A stretch of 64,000 nucleotides of DNA from Podaxis mareebaensis (taxonomy: Eukaryota > Basidiomycota > Agaricomycetes > Agaricales > Agaricaceae). Position numbers and translations under genes: made by a program. The stretch is taken from assembly GCA_018524725.1 (NCBI GenBank), contig JAEUWP010000207.1, forward strand, positions 558,001 to 622,000, given 5' to 3'. Below, piece after piece: positions 43,832 to 55,316 of the stretch (its first letter is position 1; the number at the start of each line of letters is the position of its first letter). Below the pieces are notes generated by a model. That model worked only from the letters and a program-made list of their open reading frames with translations. It did no database searches and was not told the DNA's origin.

Positions 43832-46156
43832 CTACGACCCAGACTTGACCTGTGTCTGACTATATACCTTCAGCCACCCATCTCCCATATCCTTCTTCAA
43901 TGCTTCTAACCGTTTCCTGTACGCCTCTGCGTTGTTCAGAATTTCTCCGCTCTCCTCGTCCCCATCAGAATGTGACGCCGGTGCTTCATATACCGACGCA
44001 CTTACTCGCGCACGACGCGCACCCGAACGTGATCCCAGAGTTCCACTATTGCGACTCCGGCGATTCTCCGGTGAATCTGGAGAGGTCGCCAATCCTGAAC
44101 CACTCGTTTCCGCTTCTGAGATAGACGCCACAGGAATGAATTCCGTCTGATAGCGACTGTGTCGCGAACGTCGCGGTGATAACGACCCAAAATCCATTGT
44201 ATTGTGCCGAGATGGTGCGGGCGGTTTGGAAGGTAACTTGGATACTGTCGACTCCTGGGGAACAAGTGGATCAGCCGTGATGTTCTGAGCCTTTGGTGTC
44301 GGGGGTTCGTCCAGGTCGACTGTGCCGAATTGTCCCCACTTCCGCTCGGGCTTAGCTTCCGAGATCTCCTTCACCACGTCCTTCTTCTTCTTCTTCTCCT
44401 TCTCCTTGCTCTTCTCCTTCGTCGAATCTACAGAGCGAATGCGAGAGTGAGACCCCCCTTTGTAGCCATTTTCATTACTGTTTCCATCGAGGTCAACGAT
44501 GCGCTTGGCCTTTCTTCGTGGAGGGGCTTTTCCGCTGACCCCGACCACAGAAACGGGCGTGAGGTGAGGGGATGCATTGGAAGAGGGCGGAGACGGTGCC
44601 GAAGAATCATTGTTAGAAGCACCATTCATGGAAAGTGAATGTTGATGACCATGTGCTACTGTCACAACGGGTGGTGAGGAGGCAGTGGAGAGGGGTCTAG
44701 TCGATGTCATTTGTTCTGGCGGTGCAGACGTAAGACTTCTCTTCTCATAGAATCCAGGGGAAGATCCATCCAGAGTGATAGACTTCTTCTCCTTCCAGAA
44801 GTAGTCGAAGCAGGTGACCCGATAATTGTCCTCGACTTCGCAGAGAGGATTGCCCTCTACCCAGACCTGGGCAATGTTAGGCAACGTTGCAAGCCGTCCA
44901 ATTTCGGCACTCTCCTCAATATGGTTATTACGGAGATCCACCCGCTCCAGACCCTGCAAACGTTCGAGTCCGCAAATGGATTCAAGGCGATTGGAAGACA
45001 GGTTGATGTGGAGAACTTGTCCTAAGTTGAGGTAGATACCTAGCACAGAGTCGATCATATTGTCAGAAAGATTGAGGTAGATGAGATTATGGAGAACGCC
45101 CAGTCCAGCAGGGATAGATACGAATAGATTTGAGGAGAGGTCGAGATGAGTAAGAGAGGTGAGGTAAGGGAAGATATCCTGGGGGATGAAAGTAAGGCCA
45201 TTATCTGCGAGAGACAGGTGTCGAAGGAAAGCCCATTTCAGAGAGGAGAGCTGGGTCGATGGAGTAGGAGAGGTAGTTCCGCTTTCTACCTCGACATTTT
45301 CCTCGACCTCTGGAACGGAGTCTGGTAGCTGAGTGGACTGGAAGGAGAACTGTGCATCGGAGCGGCGAGGGATGTTCCGCCGTCGCTTGCGGCTACTACT
45401 CCCTGCTCTTCTCGCCTGGTCATCAACAACTGCGCCAATGAACGTGTCTGCAACATCCTCCAACCCGCTCTTTCTAACCTTGAGACTCCTGAGGCTCTCC
45501 GCTAATCGGTCCCACCCTAATAATAGACGGGGGTCGATGTCCGTGCACTCGAGGCTCTGGAGGTTCTTGAAGGCGTCCAATGGGAGGGCGTTCTTTGAGG
45601 GCATGTCGTTTAGGGTTTCTGTGATGACCTTCTTTCCTGGCCCTCTTATGGAGAGTGCGGGGAGTTTGGTGAAGCTGCTATAGATATACTTGAGTTCTGA
45701 GTTGATATCTGCCACCTCGGGACGGGACCACCAACCAACGCCAAGGGAAAGGTTAGAAACCGCTGAAAACGATGAGCGGAAGGAGGCGAGGGATAAGGTG
45801 TCCGATTTATCTTCCTGTGCAAAGTTTATGTAGCTGGTTGGTCGAGAAGGATTGTCGATCTCGACGTCCAGAGTGCCGACATCATAGCCCAAACCTTCGA
45901 GCCGCATGAGAATATAGAAGAGGTGGTGCAGGTCTGTGGAAAGAACCACGGGTTTCGGGGGTCGAGATGTAGATGGGACAGTGGAGTCGTAGTTGAGCCA
46001 TGTGAGGGGATTGATGAAGGACACAGTCTGTGTTGTGGCCGGCTGCTGGGGAGAACGTCTTCGGCGAGTGAAGGCAGCCTCTGCGAGACCCTTTTCGTTT
46101 GTGCGAATGAAGGCAGCTAGCTCACGGATGTAGTCGTCTCCCGACTGTTGTTCCAT
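43832..46156 (-). CDS. Leucine-rich repeat protein (774 aa), intronless
   Basis: Single-exon gene. ATG at 46156. The N-terminal part (about 1-260) includes SFINPLTWLNYDSTVPS and LSTDLHHLFYILMRLEGLGY, with LQSLECTDIDPRLLLGWDRL. At least five leucine-rich repeats follow at about residues 300-420: RHLSLADNGLTFIPQDIFPY, THLDLSSNLFVSIPAGLGVL, IYLNLSDNMIDSVLGIYLNL, HINLSSNRLESICGLERLQG, RVDLRNNHIEESAEIGRLAT, with the cap NIAQVWVEGNPLCEVEDNYR. The remainder is low complexity with basic patches (KAPPRRKAKRIVDLDGN; EKSKEKEKKKKKDVVKE). Layout resembles the fission-yeast LRR protein SPAC926.06c and animal STK11-interacting protein, scaffolds rather than enzymes; that relation is from memory of the layout and not tested. 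It is head-to-head with RAD23. Confidence 0.85.
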   Translation of the reverse strand: MEQQSGDDYIRELAAFIRTNEKGLAEAAFTRRRRSPQQPATTQTVSFINPLTWLNYDSTVPSTSRPPKPVVLSTDLHHLFYILMRLEGLGYDVGTLDVEIDNPSRPTSYINFAQEDKSDTLSLASFRSSFSAVSNLSLGVGWWSRPEVADINSELKYIYSSFTKLPALSIRGPGKKVITETLNDMPSKNALPLDAFKNLQSLECTDIDPRLLLGWDRLAESLRSLKVRKSGLEDVADTFIGAVVDDQARRAGSSSRKRRRNIPRRSDAQFSFQSTQLPDSVPEVEENVEVESGTTSPTPSTQLSSLKWAFLRHLSLADNGLTFIPQDIFPYLTSLTHLDLSSNLFVSIPAGLGVLHNLIYLNLSDNMIDSVLGIYLNLGQVLHINLSSNRLESICGLERLQGLERVDLRNNHIEESAEIGRLATLPNIAQVWVEGNPLCEVEDNYRVTCFDYFWKEKKSITLDGSSPGFYEKRSLTSAPPEQMTSTRPLSTASSPPVVTVAHGHQHSLSMNGASNNDSSAPSPPSSNASPHLTPVSVVGVSGKAPPRRKAKRIVDLDGNSNENGYKGGSHSRIRSVDSTKEKSKEKEKKKKKDVVKEISEAKPERKWGQFGTVDLDEPPTPKAQNITADPLVPQESTVSKLPSKPPAPSRHNTMDFGSLSPRRSRHSRYQTEFIPVASISEAETSGSGLATSPDSPENRRSRNSGTLGSRSGARRARVSASVYEAPASHSDGDEESGEILNNAEAYRKRLEALKKDMGDGWLKVYSQTQVKSGS

Positions 46157-46472
46157 TGTGGTGATGGTGGTGGTAGTAGTAGTGCTATTGGGAGAAATGG
46201 AAATGGGAGGTGGCCCGAGTCCACGAGGCTTGGTTGGCAGGGTGAGGTGGGGAGGGCGTGACGGAGGGTGTGAGGCCTGAAGAAAAGGTGTTAGGTGTTG
46301 GGGGCGGTGAGTAAGTAATTTGTAGAATATATGAGGGGCACACGGACCTTGGGGACGGAGGAGGAGGGGTTGGGAATAGTTAGATATAATTAATTTTGGA
46401 TATTAACTAATTGTTTGGTGATGACATGACGCGTCTCTTGAACTCCCCACAGCTGGTCTCCTATACACCATC
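46157..46472. promoter_or_regulatory. Divergent promoter region, LRR gene / RAD23
   Basis: 316 bases between the LRR gene start (minus) and RAD23 start (plus). A short A/T-rich block (46375-46410) contains TTAATTTTGGATATTAACTA-like sequence, a weak inverted repeat. Confidence 0.5.
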
Positions 46473-47905
46473 ATGAAGATCACCATAAAGACAACCCAGC
46501 AGAAAATCTTTCAGGTATGTCCCCTCCATCGTCGTCTCGCACCCTTGCTTACATCCTATACAGATAGATGTCGAGCCTTCGGACACAATTGGCGAGCTCA
46601 AACAGAAGATCGAGGAAGCCCACAAACACCCCGCTGCGACTCAGAAAATCATCTATTCGGGTACTTCCTTCGCACACCCCAATCTCGAAATCCGCGCTGA
46701 CAAGTGCACTCAGGTAAAATCCTCACAGATGATAAGACTATCGAATCATGCGGTGTGAAAGAAAAGGATTTTTTTGTCCTCATGGTCGCCAAGGTAGTCT
46801 CGCTCATTACATGCTGTGCAAGATTCTCATCATCGTCCCAGCCCAAACCAACGCCAACGCCAAAACCCGAGCCTATCCCTGCACCTAGTACTGCAAAGCC
46901 TTCCTCTTCGACGACATCCACTCCTCCCTCTGCCGCACCCGCCGCCCAACCAGCACCTACCACACAAGAAACACCTGCCGCAACCACGGCACAGGGAACA
47001 TCACTCGGCGATGGTAGCAGTTTTGTCACTGGAGAGGCACTGCAGAGTACGATCAACAATATGGTGGACATGGGTTTCGAACGTGACCAAGTGCTTCGTG
47101 CTTTGCGTGCTAGTTTCAACAACCCGGATCGTGCGGTAGAATACTTGATGAATGTAAGGATTCCATCACATCAAAGGCGGCCAACGTCTGATAACAAATC
47201 ACAGGGTATTCCTGCTCATTTGGAAGCCGAGGCGTCTCGACCTACTCCCGCTCCATCCAATCCTTCCGCTCCTGCTGCTACCCCAGCAACTCAAAGCGCC
47301 CCTGCTCCTGCTCCTCCAACCAACCCTTCTAGCGAACCACAAAATCTATTTCAGGTGGGCTTCCCCTCTTGCTTGGTGATTCGATCTGATTCCAAGTTTG
47401 TTGTAGTTGGCTCAACAGCAACAACAAGCTGGCACAGGCATTGGCACAACTGGCGGTAGTGCGGGTCCCCGACTTGATCTATCTGCTCTGCAGAACAACC
47501 CTCAAATGCAACAGCTTCGGGAGCTGGTCGCGCAGAACCCCAACTTGGTCCAACCCTTGCTTCAACAACTTGCCCAGGGGAATCCCGCCCTTGCCCAACT
47601 TCTCGCACAAAACCCTGAAGCGCTTCTCCAGCTCCTCGGTGTCGACCCCTCAGCAGTGGAAGAGGGCAGTGAGGGCGATCTCCCTCCAGGTGCTCAGGTT
47701 ATCAGTGTGACCCCAGAGGAACGAGCAGCTATTGAACGGGTACGTTATATAATTCAGGGTTGCGGGTCATGCTGATTGATCTTGGCGCCCACAGCTGGAA
47801 GCGCTCGGGTTCCCCCGACACGCTGTACTTGAAGCTTATTTCGCGTGTGATAAGAATGAAGAACTGGCTGCGAACTACCTGTTCGAGAGTAATTTTGACG
47901 ACTGA
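46473..47905 (+). CDS. RAD23: RAD23, ubiquitin receptor for repair and proteasome delivery
   Basis: Shuttles ubiquitylated proteins to the proteasome and stabilises Rad4/XPC in nucleotide excision repair. ATG at 46473. Ubiquitin-like domain: [34 protein letters not shown], then [21 protein letters not shown] Pro/Thr/Ala linker follows. First [35 protein letters not shown]. Second linker, then the XPC/Rad4-binding (STI1-like) domain: [40 protein letters not shown]. Second [43 protein letters not shown], ending ESNFDD at 47905. All four domains are in the standard order. About six introns, several exactly at domain borders. Confidence 0.95.
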
Positions 47906-48083
47906 TAGTGTTTTGCGAGGTGTTTCGCTCCTGTAAGCTTGTAGTAGTACAATAAATACAGTTTTTGTTTGATAGTCTCCGCCATCACCGAACACACACG
48001 TTAACTCATCCTTGATCAAGTATTAATAGCCTTTGTTTCCACGCCGGTGCTCGTCAACATACCCTTCCTCGCCACTTCCACTC

Positions 48084-50626
48084 ATGTTTGTTCTTCCGCA
48101 CCCTTTGCGGTTGCTCGTACTGACTTGTCTTCTCCCACCTCTGCACGCTCAGGATCTCCCAGGCGGCTCCGTCACGGACTATGCTCCCCAAACAAATGTC
48201 CAATGCCCCGATTTCTCAACAACATCTTTCATTCGTCAATGGTCTCCTCAGAATCAAACACTGCATCCCCGAGAAGAAGAGTATCTGAATACGCGTGCCC
48301 AGAACGTTCTGCCTGGCGCATGGAAAGACTGGCTCGGAGACGGCTCGCGCATCGGTTATGACTTGAACGCATTGAACTTTACAGGCGCCTGGCCAAAAAT
48401 TGGCATTGCTCTTCCGGGGGGCGGATTACGGGCTGCACAGTTTGCTGCCGGTGCCCTCAGTGGCTTGGACGCGAGGAATGAAACTGCCAAAGCAGCCGGT
48501 ACTGGTGGCTTGCTGCAGGTGGCCAGTTACATTTCCGGGTTGTCAGGTGAGTCGCTCTCGAGCTGCGAGGCTGTGACAGAGACTACATCTAACTCAGGTG
48601 GCTCGTGGATTACTGGGTCTTTGTATTTCAACAATTTCCCCACACTCCATGACCTCGTCCTCGGCAACGGGAAGGATCTAAGCGGCTGGAAACTCGACTT
48701 GCCGTTTGCTACGCCGGATGGCACTAATCTGTTTTCGGACAAAAACCAAGCTTTCTACGGGAGTATCCTTTGGAGTGTCAGAGCCAAGGCAGAAAAAGGA
48801 ATGTAAGTGTGTTACTCTTGACTGCTGGCGAGCTGCTTCAGCGGGCAAGTCTGACGGCCGTCTAGTGATACCAGCTTGACAGATCCCTGGGCGAGAATGA
48901 TCTCGTATCATTTCCTCAATCAGACTTCAAGAGCTAACTTTTTCACAAATGACTCGGCGCACGGGGCTGGGCAGCTCTGGTCAAAGATACCCGAGATACC
49001 TGCATACCAACAATACCTGACGCCATTTCCTATTGTTGTTTCTGATTCGCGCCCGGTTGGATCAAATTTGACTACAGCTTTGGACCTGGTGCCCACTGTT
49101 TATGAGGTGTGAACGCAATCCATATTCACGCTTCTCCGACATCACTAACTAAACCTGGCAGATTACCCCTCTGGAAATTGCATCATACGACCCCAGCTTG
49201 TCTGCAGGGATGAACTTGACCTATGCAGGAACGCATCTTACAAACGGGAAACCTGACAACGGGTCGGCGTGCGTTACTGGATTTGATCAAGCCGGGTTTA
49301 TTATGGGAACCAGCGCAAGTTTGTTTAACGTCAGCAACCATTCCCATCGGGATTACAGCCTTATTGACATGCGCATCATTTTAGCAAATCTTGGACTTTG
49401 CGCAGAACACGATCACCGGCATGTCTGAAAGCGATGCTGCTGCATTGCTATATGTCCTTTCGCGGCAGCTGCGTGAAGTAAGAACAAGAGCTGATGATGT
49501 CGCCAACTGGCCGAGTCCTTTTACTGGCATCAAGGCGAACACATTCCAAGACTCCAAAGCGAATTGGCTCGAGCTATTAGATGGAGCTTCGAATGCCGAA
49601 AACGTTCCATATGCCCCTCTGTTCGTAAGAGCCCGAGGGTTGGATGTCATTGTCACCCTAGACGTCAGTGCGGACGATTCTAACAGCTTCCCCAAGTACG
49701 TCTCATTTGGTTTTGCGCGAGATTCCTTGTACTAATTATAAATCTCGCAGCGGCTCGAGCCCTATCACCACAAGCCGTAGGCTTTCGACACTGCTGCAAC
49801 CGTCGCACCAACACTTCCCCCCTATACCCGCAACCCCAGAGGACTGGATTGCAACTGGTGTGAATGCACGACCGACGTTCTTTGGGTGTGACCCTGCGAC
49901 ACCCACGGATTACCCAATGGTCATCTATCTTCCCAATACACCGCCCATCAACGGTGACGATCCAATTACCAAGTATGCTTAGCTCAGTATAAAATATGGT
50001 GTGCAACAGGAATTGACACTGACTTGTTCTTTAGCACGGCAACTTTCCGGTTGACCTATACCCCTAAGCATACCCAGCTCTTTCTTGATGCAGTGCAGAA
50101 ACTTATGATGGAAGGCTTCACGCCGAACGCCAACACTCCCGATCCCAACTTTGGAGCATGCCTCCAGTGCGCAGCATTTGACCGTGCTCGTCTAAAAATG
50201 ACCCCCGTCTTTACTCGGTCTGAAATCTGTTCAAAATGCTTCAAACGATACTGTTATGATCCTCGGAACCCGCCTAGTCGCGACGAGTTGCCAAATCGCA
50301 AGCAGGTATTTAAGGACCCTGATCCCGTGGGCCTGACGAATTTCTTGGCAAAGAACAAGTTTAGGTTTGTAGGTGGACTGGTTGGACTGGTTGTGCTCAT
50401 TGCTGTGCTTATTGGCGGATTGTTAGTGTTTCTGCTCCTCATGTTAATGAAATACTAATTCACTGTAAACAGGATCTGGTGGAAGAAACGTCAGAAGAAG
50501 GCTTTCTACCAGAGACTGAGTGAGACCTATCAGGCTGAGGCCTTTGCTATTCCCATATACCCTACGAGTCACAGTCGACCAGGAAGCCAGACTTATGATT
50601 TACCCAAGCATCGTGGCGAATTGTGA
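48084..50626 (+). CDS. Phospholipase B (lysophospholipase) with C-terminal transmembrane tail
   Basis: Secretory-pathway phospholipase of the fungal PLB family (patatin/cPLA2-like catalytic domain), releasing fatty acids from phospholipids and lysophospholipids. ATG at 48084 gives the signal peptide LRLLVLTCLLPPLHA. Motifs: WPKIGIALPGGGLRAAQFAA (oxyanion loop), YISGLSGGSWITGSLYF with the nucleophile serine in GLSGGSW, DPWARMISYHFL, YEITPLEIASYDPSLSAGM, and LDVIVTLDVSAD holding the catalytic-type aspartate. Several N-glycosylation sequons. A C-terminal Cys motif (CLQCAAFDR ... ICSKCFKRYCYDP) is followed by a strong membrane helix (FVGGLVGLVVLIAVLIGGLL); the last exon adds a basic anchor IWWKKRQKKAFYQ and a cytosolic tail ending HRGEL. 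Most fungal PLBs are secreted or GPI-anchored; this one looks type I membrane bound. Start choice: an upstream open frame lacks ATG. Confidence 0.9.
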
Positions 50627-50831
50627 TCTCCCTACTTGAACTTCATGGTGTTGCACTCTTTTTCGTTGTGTTTTGGACACTGGTTTGCTTTCGTTCTCGG
50701 TCACTACAGTGTTTTCGTTGCATTTCAGCACGCATGCCCATGTATACCCTTGTATAGTTGTGGTACATAATGAAATGTTAAAAGGTGAATATATATAATT
50801 TAGGGGTATAGATGATTGAGGGTCTAAGGTA

Positions 50832-53324
50832 CTACATAATCTCGTCTAATGTCATATCGCCAGGAATGCTGGAGATAGCTGGCTTAGTCACCTTGACTTG
50901 GGGGGCCGGTTGCATGTCGTTCGTGCCGGCGTTGAGACTGCGGGTAACGTTGGACAAGGGCATACGTTGGACACGAGTTATATGCGTCCTGGGTTTATCT
51001 GCGGTCATGACCGATTTGTACATGTCCAACTCGTGTTGGAGGTCGGCGTTGAGTCCAATAATGGTCTCTTGTTCCCTCGATAGCATGATAATTTTCTGTT
51101 GCGACGTGATACATGAGTGTGCTGGTGGCAGTTGAGAAGGTAAAGATAGCAACTGACATGTTTGGCCTCGGCCAACTCGCGTCGGATACGGTCCACGTAG
51201 GCAATGCGCTGCGCTGGGTTGCTATGACCCAGAATCTCGGCGTTGAACTTACTCAAGCGTTCCGCCTCTTCTTCAGCAAGTTGGTTCCGGGCGAATAGAG
51301 CCTCCACTTCTTCAGATAAGGAGTTATAGGCTTCTTGATATCGTTCCGCGTCGGCGAGCTCGGTTAACAGTCTGTTTCATTCGGAAAATTGTGGCGATAT
51401 CGATCAGGAACGGCACACATTGGAGGCTGTGATGCTATGCCATGGTAGACACAACACACGCAGCCTGTTATCAACTTACCTGTCAATTTCCGCCCGTAGG
51501 GCGTCCTCAGCCATCCTGCTCTTCTGAACGGCGTTTGTCAGTCGTTGCACTGTGTCCTTTTCCTTCTTCATTGCAGTCTCGTGGGCGAGAGTGGATTGTC
51601 GGTGCTGCTCCTTGAGGGTGGCGATCTGGTCTTCGAGGGAGGCGCAGGTTTGTTGGAGGGTGGTGCGATTGTCTTGAAGTGTTCGGAGCTGGTCCGAGAG
51701 GTTAGAGCGGTCTTTTTGTGCAGATTCGAGACTGGCGGCGATAGCTTCATGCGAGGCAAGCGCGCTTGCAAGATCTTGGGAGTGTTGTTTGGCGAGATTG
51801 GAGACTAGGGTGAGTTCTTTGTCTGCACAAGTGTATGCAAAGAGGAGTTGTTGGGATCGAAGGGAGTAGTAGGTGACCAGGAGTTCCTGAAGCCGCTGCT
51901 CGATGGCCTGAGATTCGCGACGGTACGTATCATCGTCTTTCACGAGTTGTTCAAACTGCAGGTGAAGAGAATCACCAGCTGAGTCAGTGGTTGATGGTGG
52001 GGAATTGTTGAGCAAGTCCTCATAAACAGACAGCTGATATAAGACATCAGCGAGCTGTTCTTCTAGAAGACCATTGCGGTCGTTGACTTGGCGGACCAAG
52101 TGGGCAAGCTCCAGAACTTGATCCTCGGTATTGCCGAGCTTGCGCTCAAGACGCAAGATTTTCAATTCAGCGGTGGTGTGGAGCTGTTTGAGTTTGTGAT
52201 GATCGGAACAGGGAACGGTGTTGGAGACGAGCTGGCCATACTGTTCGGCCGCCTGGGAGAGGAGAAAGCTGCGATGTGCAAGTCGGGCAAGGAATTCTTC
52301 TCGTTCTTGTGCGAACAGGTCTTGTGTGGTGACAAGTTCCTCGCGGGTTTTGGAGAGTTCCTGCTGGACGTTGGCAAGGTGTGCTTCGATTTGTTTCGCT
52401 CCATGACGCACAGCCTGTACATTGGCGTCATCCTTGGCTTTAAGCTCCTGGAGTCTGTTCTCAAGGGTCTCTCGCTTCTTCTGCTCCGACGAAACTGACT
52501 TTTCCAACTCTGTTATTCTCCTGTCTCGTTCTCTCAATTCGTCCTTGTGCCTGGACTCCAGGGTTTGCATTGCTTTCTTGGTTTCCACGATGTCTCCCTG
52601 TTTTCCAGCGAGTTGGGACCTTTCATGTTCGACCATTTTGAGCCTTGTCCTAAGTGCCTTGATTTCCGTTTGGTCTGTCTGAGCAGCCTTCTTCAGTTCT
52701 TGTATCCGGAAATCGAGGGCGTCATTTTGCTTCTTCTGTCTGTCTATCCGCTCCGTCTGCTCGGTTATTGTCTTTTGACGATGCGAGAGTTCTGCCTTGA
52801 GTCTCTCGACTTCGGCTTGGTGCTGGAAGACGATCTGAGCACCGAGTTGAAATATGTCTGCCTGCCCTTACTGCTTTCTTTCCCTCCTGATGGACCCGTT
52901 CAAGGTCTTCCAGCTTCTTCTGCAGAGCATTGTAGCGTTCGTTCATGGTTTGGTTAAATTTTACGAGGGACTTGGTGGAGGTTGGCTTGTTGTCAACGTT
53001 ATATGTCCCTGGACCTGGGAGAATCAGTTGATCGAGACCCGGAGGGAAGAGGGAATGTCTACCTGGGACATCGGAGTCTTTTTCCTTTGTGAAGCGGGAG
53101 GCCTTTTCGAGGAAGGCACCGCGCTTGTAAGCTTCTAGCTGGGAGTCTGTTGGCGGTCAGAATTGGGATTGGAGTAGACGGGGACAGGATGGACCTTGGG
53201 TGGGATTGTAAGCGTTGGGAGCTGGACCATCTGGTGCTGTTGTTTGTGGTGAGTAAGCTGGAACTTTGGCGATGGAAAAAGACAGACCTTTGAAGGGCTC
53301 GAAACGGGGGCCTCTTGGAAACAT
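50832..53324 (-). CDS. HMMR/RHAMM-like coiled-coil protein
   Basis: Long coiled-coil protein with both ends of the hyaluronan-mediated motility receptor (HMMR) family, which in animals is a spindle and centrosome protein. ATG at 53324: MFPRGPRFEPFKGL, then the repeated short motifs seen at HMMR N-termini, PDGPAPNAYNP and VPGPGTYNVDNKP, with AFLEKASRFTKEKDSD between them. The middle, about 650 residues, is almost pure heptad coiled coil (ALQKKLEDLERVHQEGKKA; LRERDRRITELEKSVSSEQK; LKILRLERKLGNTEDQVLEL). The C-terminus has the HMMR_C-like block LSKFNAEILGHSNPAQRIAY, VDRIRRELAEAK, then after an intron REQETIIGLNADLQHELDMY. It ends PGDMTLDEIM at 50832. N- and C-terminal signatures together make the family likely; a role at microtubule ends or spindle poles is inference. 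Confidence 0.8.
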
Positions 53325-53534
53325 GGTGGGGTATGTGTGTGTGGTAACTTGCGGGAGAAACAACCGCGTTCTGGACGCGACGGGTCACGTGGATGTCGTG
53401 GGAAGTTGTGTGACAAGGTTGCTGTGATTGGATGCATGTAAGGCGAGCAGACTTTATTCTCGACGCTCCTCATCGTCGCCCTCGTCGAGCACGGCACCTT
53501 CTCGTCGAGCTATTCATTCTCCACGTCTTTTCAA
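53325..53534. promoter_or_regulatory. Divergent promoter region, HMMR-like / Psr phosphatase
   Basis: 210 bases between start codons on opposite strands. No obvious TATA box; C/T-rich on the plus strand before 53535. Confidence 0.5.
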
Positions 53535-55316
53535 ATGGCTGCGCCAACAGACTCCTCACACCATGATCCTCCTAATGATTCTTCCAAAATCTCCGGCGGC
53601 GAGTCTCTTGCCCCTTCTCGTTCGAACGGTTCTGCGCATGTCCAGCTCAACAATGGCGACGTGACCTCTCTTCCCCCTTCGACCTCTACCGCCACACACC
53701 GTCCTGACAGAGGGCAGGTCCTTGATTCTTCTGTCCAGTCCCCTTCCTCATCTTCAAATCCTGATCCCAACCCGTCTCCCCCTCTTCCTTCAGACTCTCA
53801 GCCACGTGTTGCCTCCAAGGATGCTCACACCTCCGCTGATGCTGATAAAACAGAAGATGGTTCCACTACTCCTACTCTCACCCACAAGGGGACTGCTCAG
53901 TCTCGAAAGGCGAACGGCTCCTCATCCTCAGATCCTGCTCACGTTCCTGTCAACGGTAACGGTAAACCAAGATCATCCTCTCCTGTCAAGGCTACGAAAC
54001 CCTCTTTCCTCTCCAAACTCGTCCATCTCCTCGTCCCTTGCCTTTCATCTTCTAAATCCCATCCCGTCGAGGTTGACGCTCCCGCTCCCGCTACTAAAGA
54101 AGTTCCGGCAAAACTGCAGTCGGAAAAAGTTGAGGAGCCCACCCCCGGACCTGCTCCACAACCCGTGCAGCAGGAAGTGCCCAGCGCGAGGGATGCCCAG
54201 GAATCTGTGCTGGACGAGACCGGCCTTACTCAAACGCCTCTCCCTCCTCCAGTCGAGCCCACCTCTGAGGATGCTGAAGTCATTGTTCCACCCACCCCAA
54301 CAAAGACGCTACCTGTTGCAGAGACCGAGGGGGTTACTTCCGGTGCCGTTGTCCCTCCTGGTTCAGCAGGGACCTTAAACGAGAAGCATTCTCGCTCTTC
54401 GACTGTTCCCAGCACCGCCAGCACTGATGGTGACGAGTCCGACTTTACAGATGAAGATATGGACGACCTTCCAGATGAAGATCCTGATGAATTGATTCTA
54501 CTAAATGGTGGTGCAGGAATTCCGATAGGACCGGTAAGCTAATCTACCTTCTGTCTTGGCCCCTGCCTCATTCTCTGCAGGACGGTGTACCCAGGCCTCT
54601 ATTGCCTCCCATTGCACCACAACACATGGGTAGAAAATGCCTCATTCTTGATCTGGACGAGACCCTTGTTCACAGCAGTTTTAAGGTCCGTTTTAGCCCC
54701 GTGTCTCTCGCGACTGGTTTCTCAATCCTATCCCAACTCTTATCTTCCTTCTAGTCAATACAACAAGCTGACTATGTCGTTCCTGTGGAGATTGAATACC
54801 ATTGGCACAACGTCTACGTGATCAAACGCCCCGGCGTCGATAACTTCCTGAAAAAGATGGGCGAGATATATGAAATCGTAGTCTTTACTGCTAGTCTTAG
54901 TAAGGTAAGCTTTTCCAATTGTGGGCTGCTCCACATAATCTAATCCTTATACAGTATGCCGACCCCGTGTTGGACAAGCTGGATGTCCACAAGGTCGTTG
55001 CACATCGACTGTTCAGAGAAAGTTGCTACAACCACCGAGGAAATTACGTCAAAGTGGGTAATTTCTCCTCCTTCACTTCCGCACCTGTTCATGTTTCTCC
55101 CATTGTTAGGATCTTTCGCAACTTGGCCGTCCCATAACTGATACCATAATTTTGGACAACTCGCCAGCCTCGTATATTTTCCATCCTAATAACGCTGTTC
55201 CCGTTTCGTCATGGTTCAACGATCCCCATGACACCGAGCTCACGGACCTCGTCCCGTTTTTGGCGGATCTGAGTTCTGTTGATGATGTACGGGGGATATT
55301 AGACGGCGCACGGTAG
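53535..55316 (+). CDS. Psr-type HAD (FCP/SCP-like) protein phosphatase, copy A
   Basis: Plasma-membrane phosphatase of the Psr1/Psr2 (NIF/FCP1-like) family, linked in yeast to sodium stress and general stress signalling. ATG at 53535. A disordered N-terminal region of about 330 residues contains [19 protein letters not shown], whose hydrophobic helix and cysteine suit membrane association and palmitoylation. The catalytic domain is spread over four further exons: [17 protein letters not shown] (DLDET, nucleophile Asp), [96 protein letters not shown] (second motif with catalytic Lys/Asp pair, LDNSP), [17 protein letters not shown], ending VRGILDGAR at 55316. Complete and presumably active. A close paralogue lies at 62190-63810 on the opposite strand. 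Confidence 0.94.

Noticed and set aside
53722..54378. 218-codon Leu/Pro-rich open frame on the plus strand
   Set aside because: Out-of-frame reading of the disordered N-terminus of Psr copy A.
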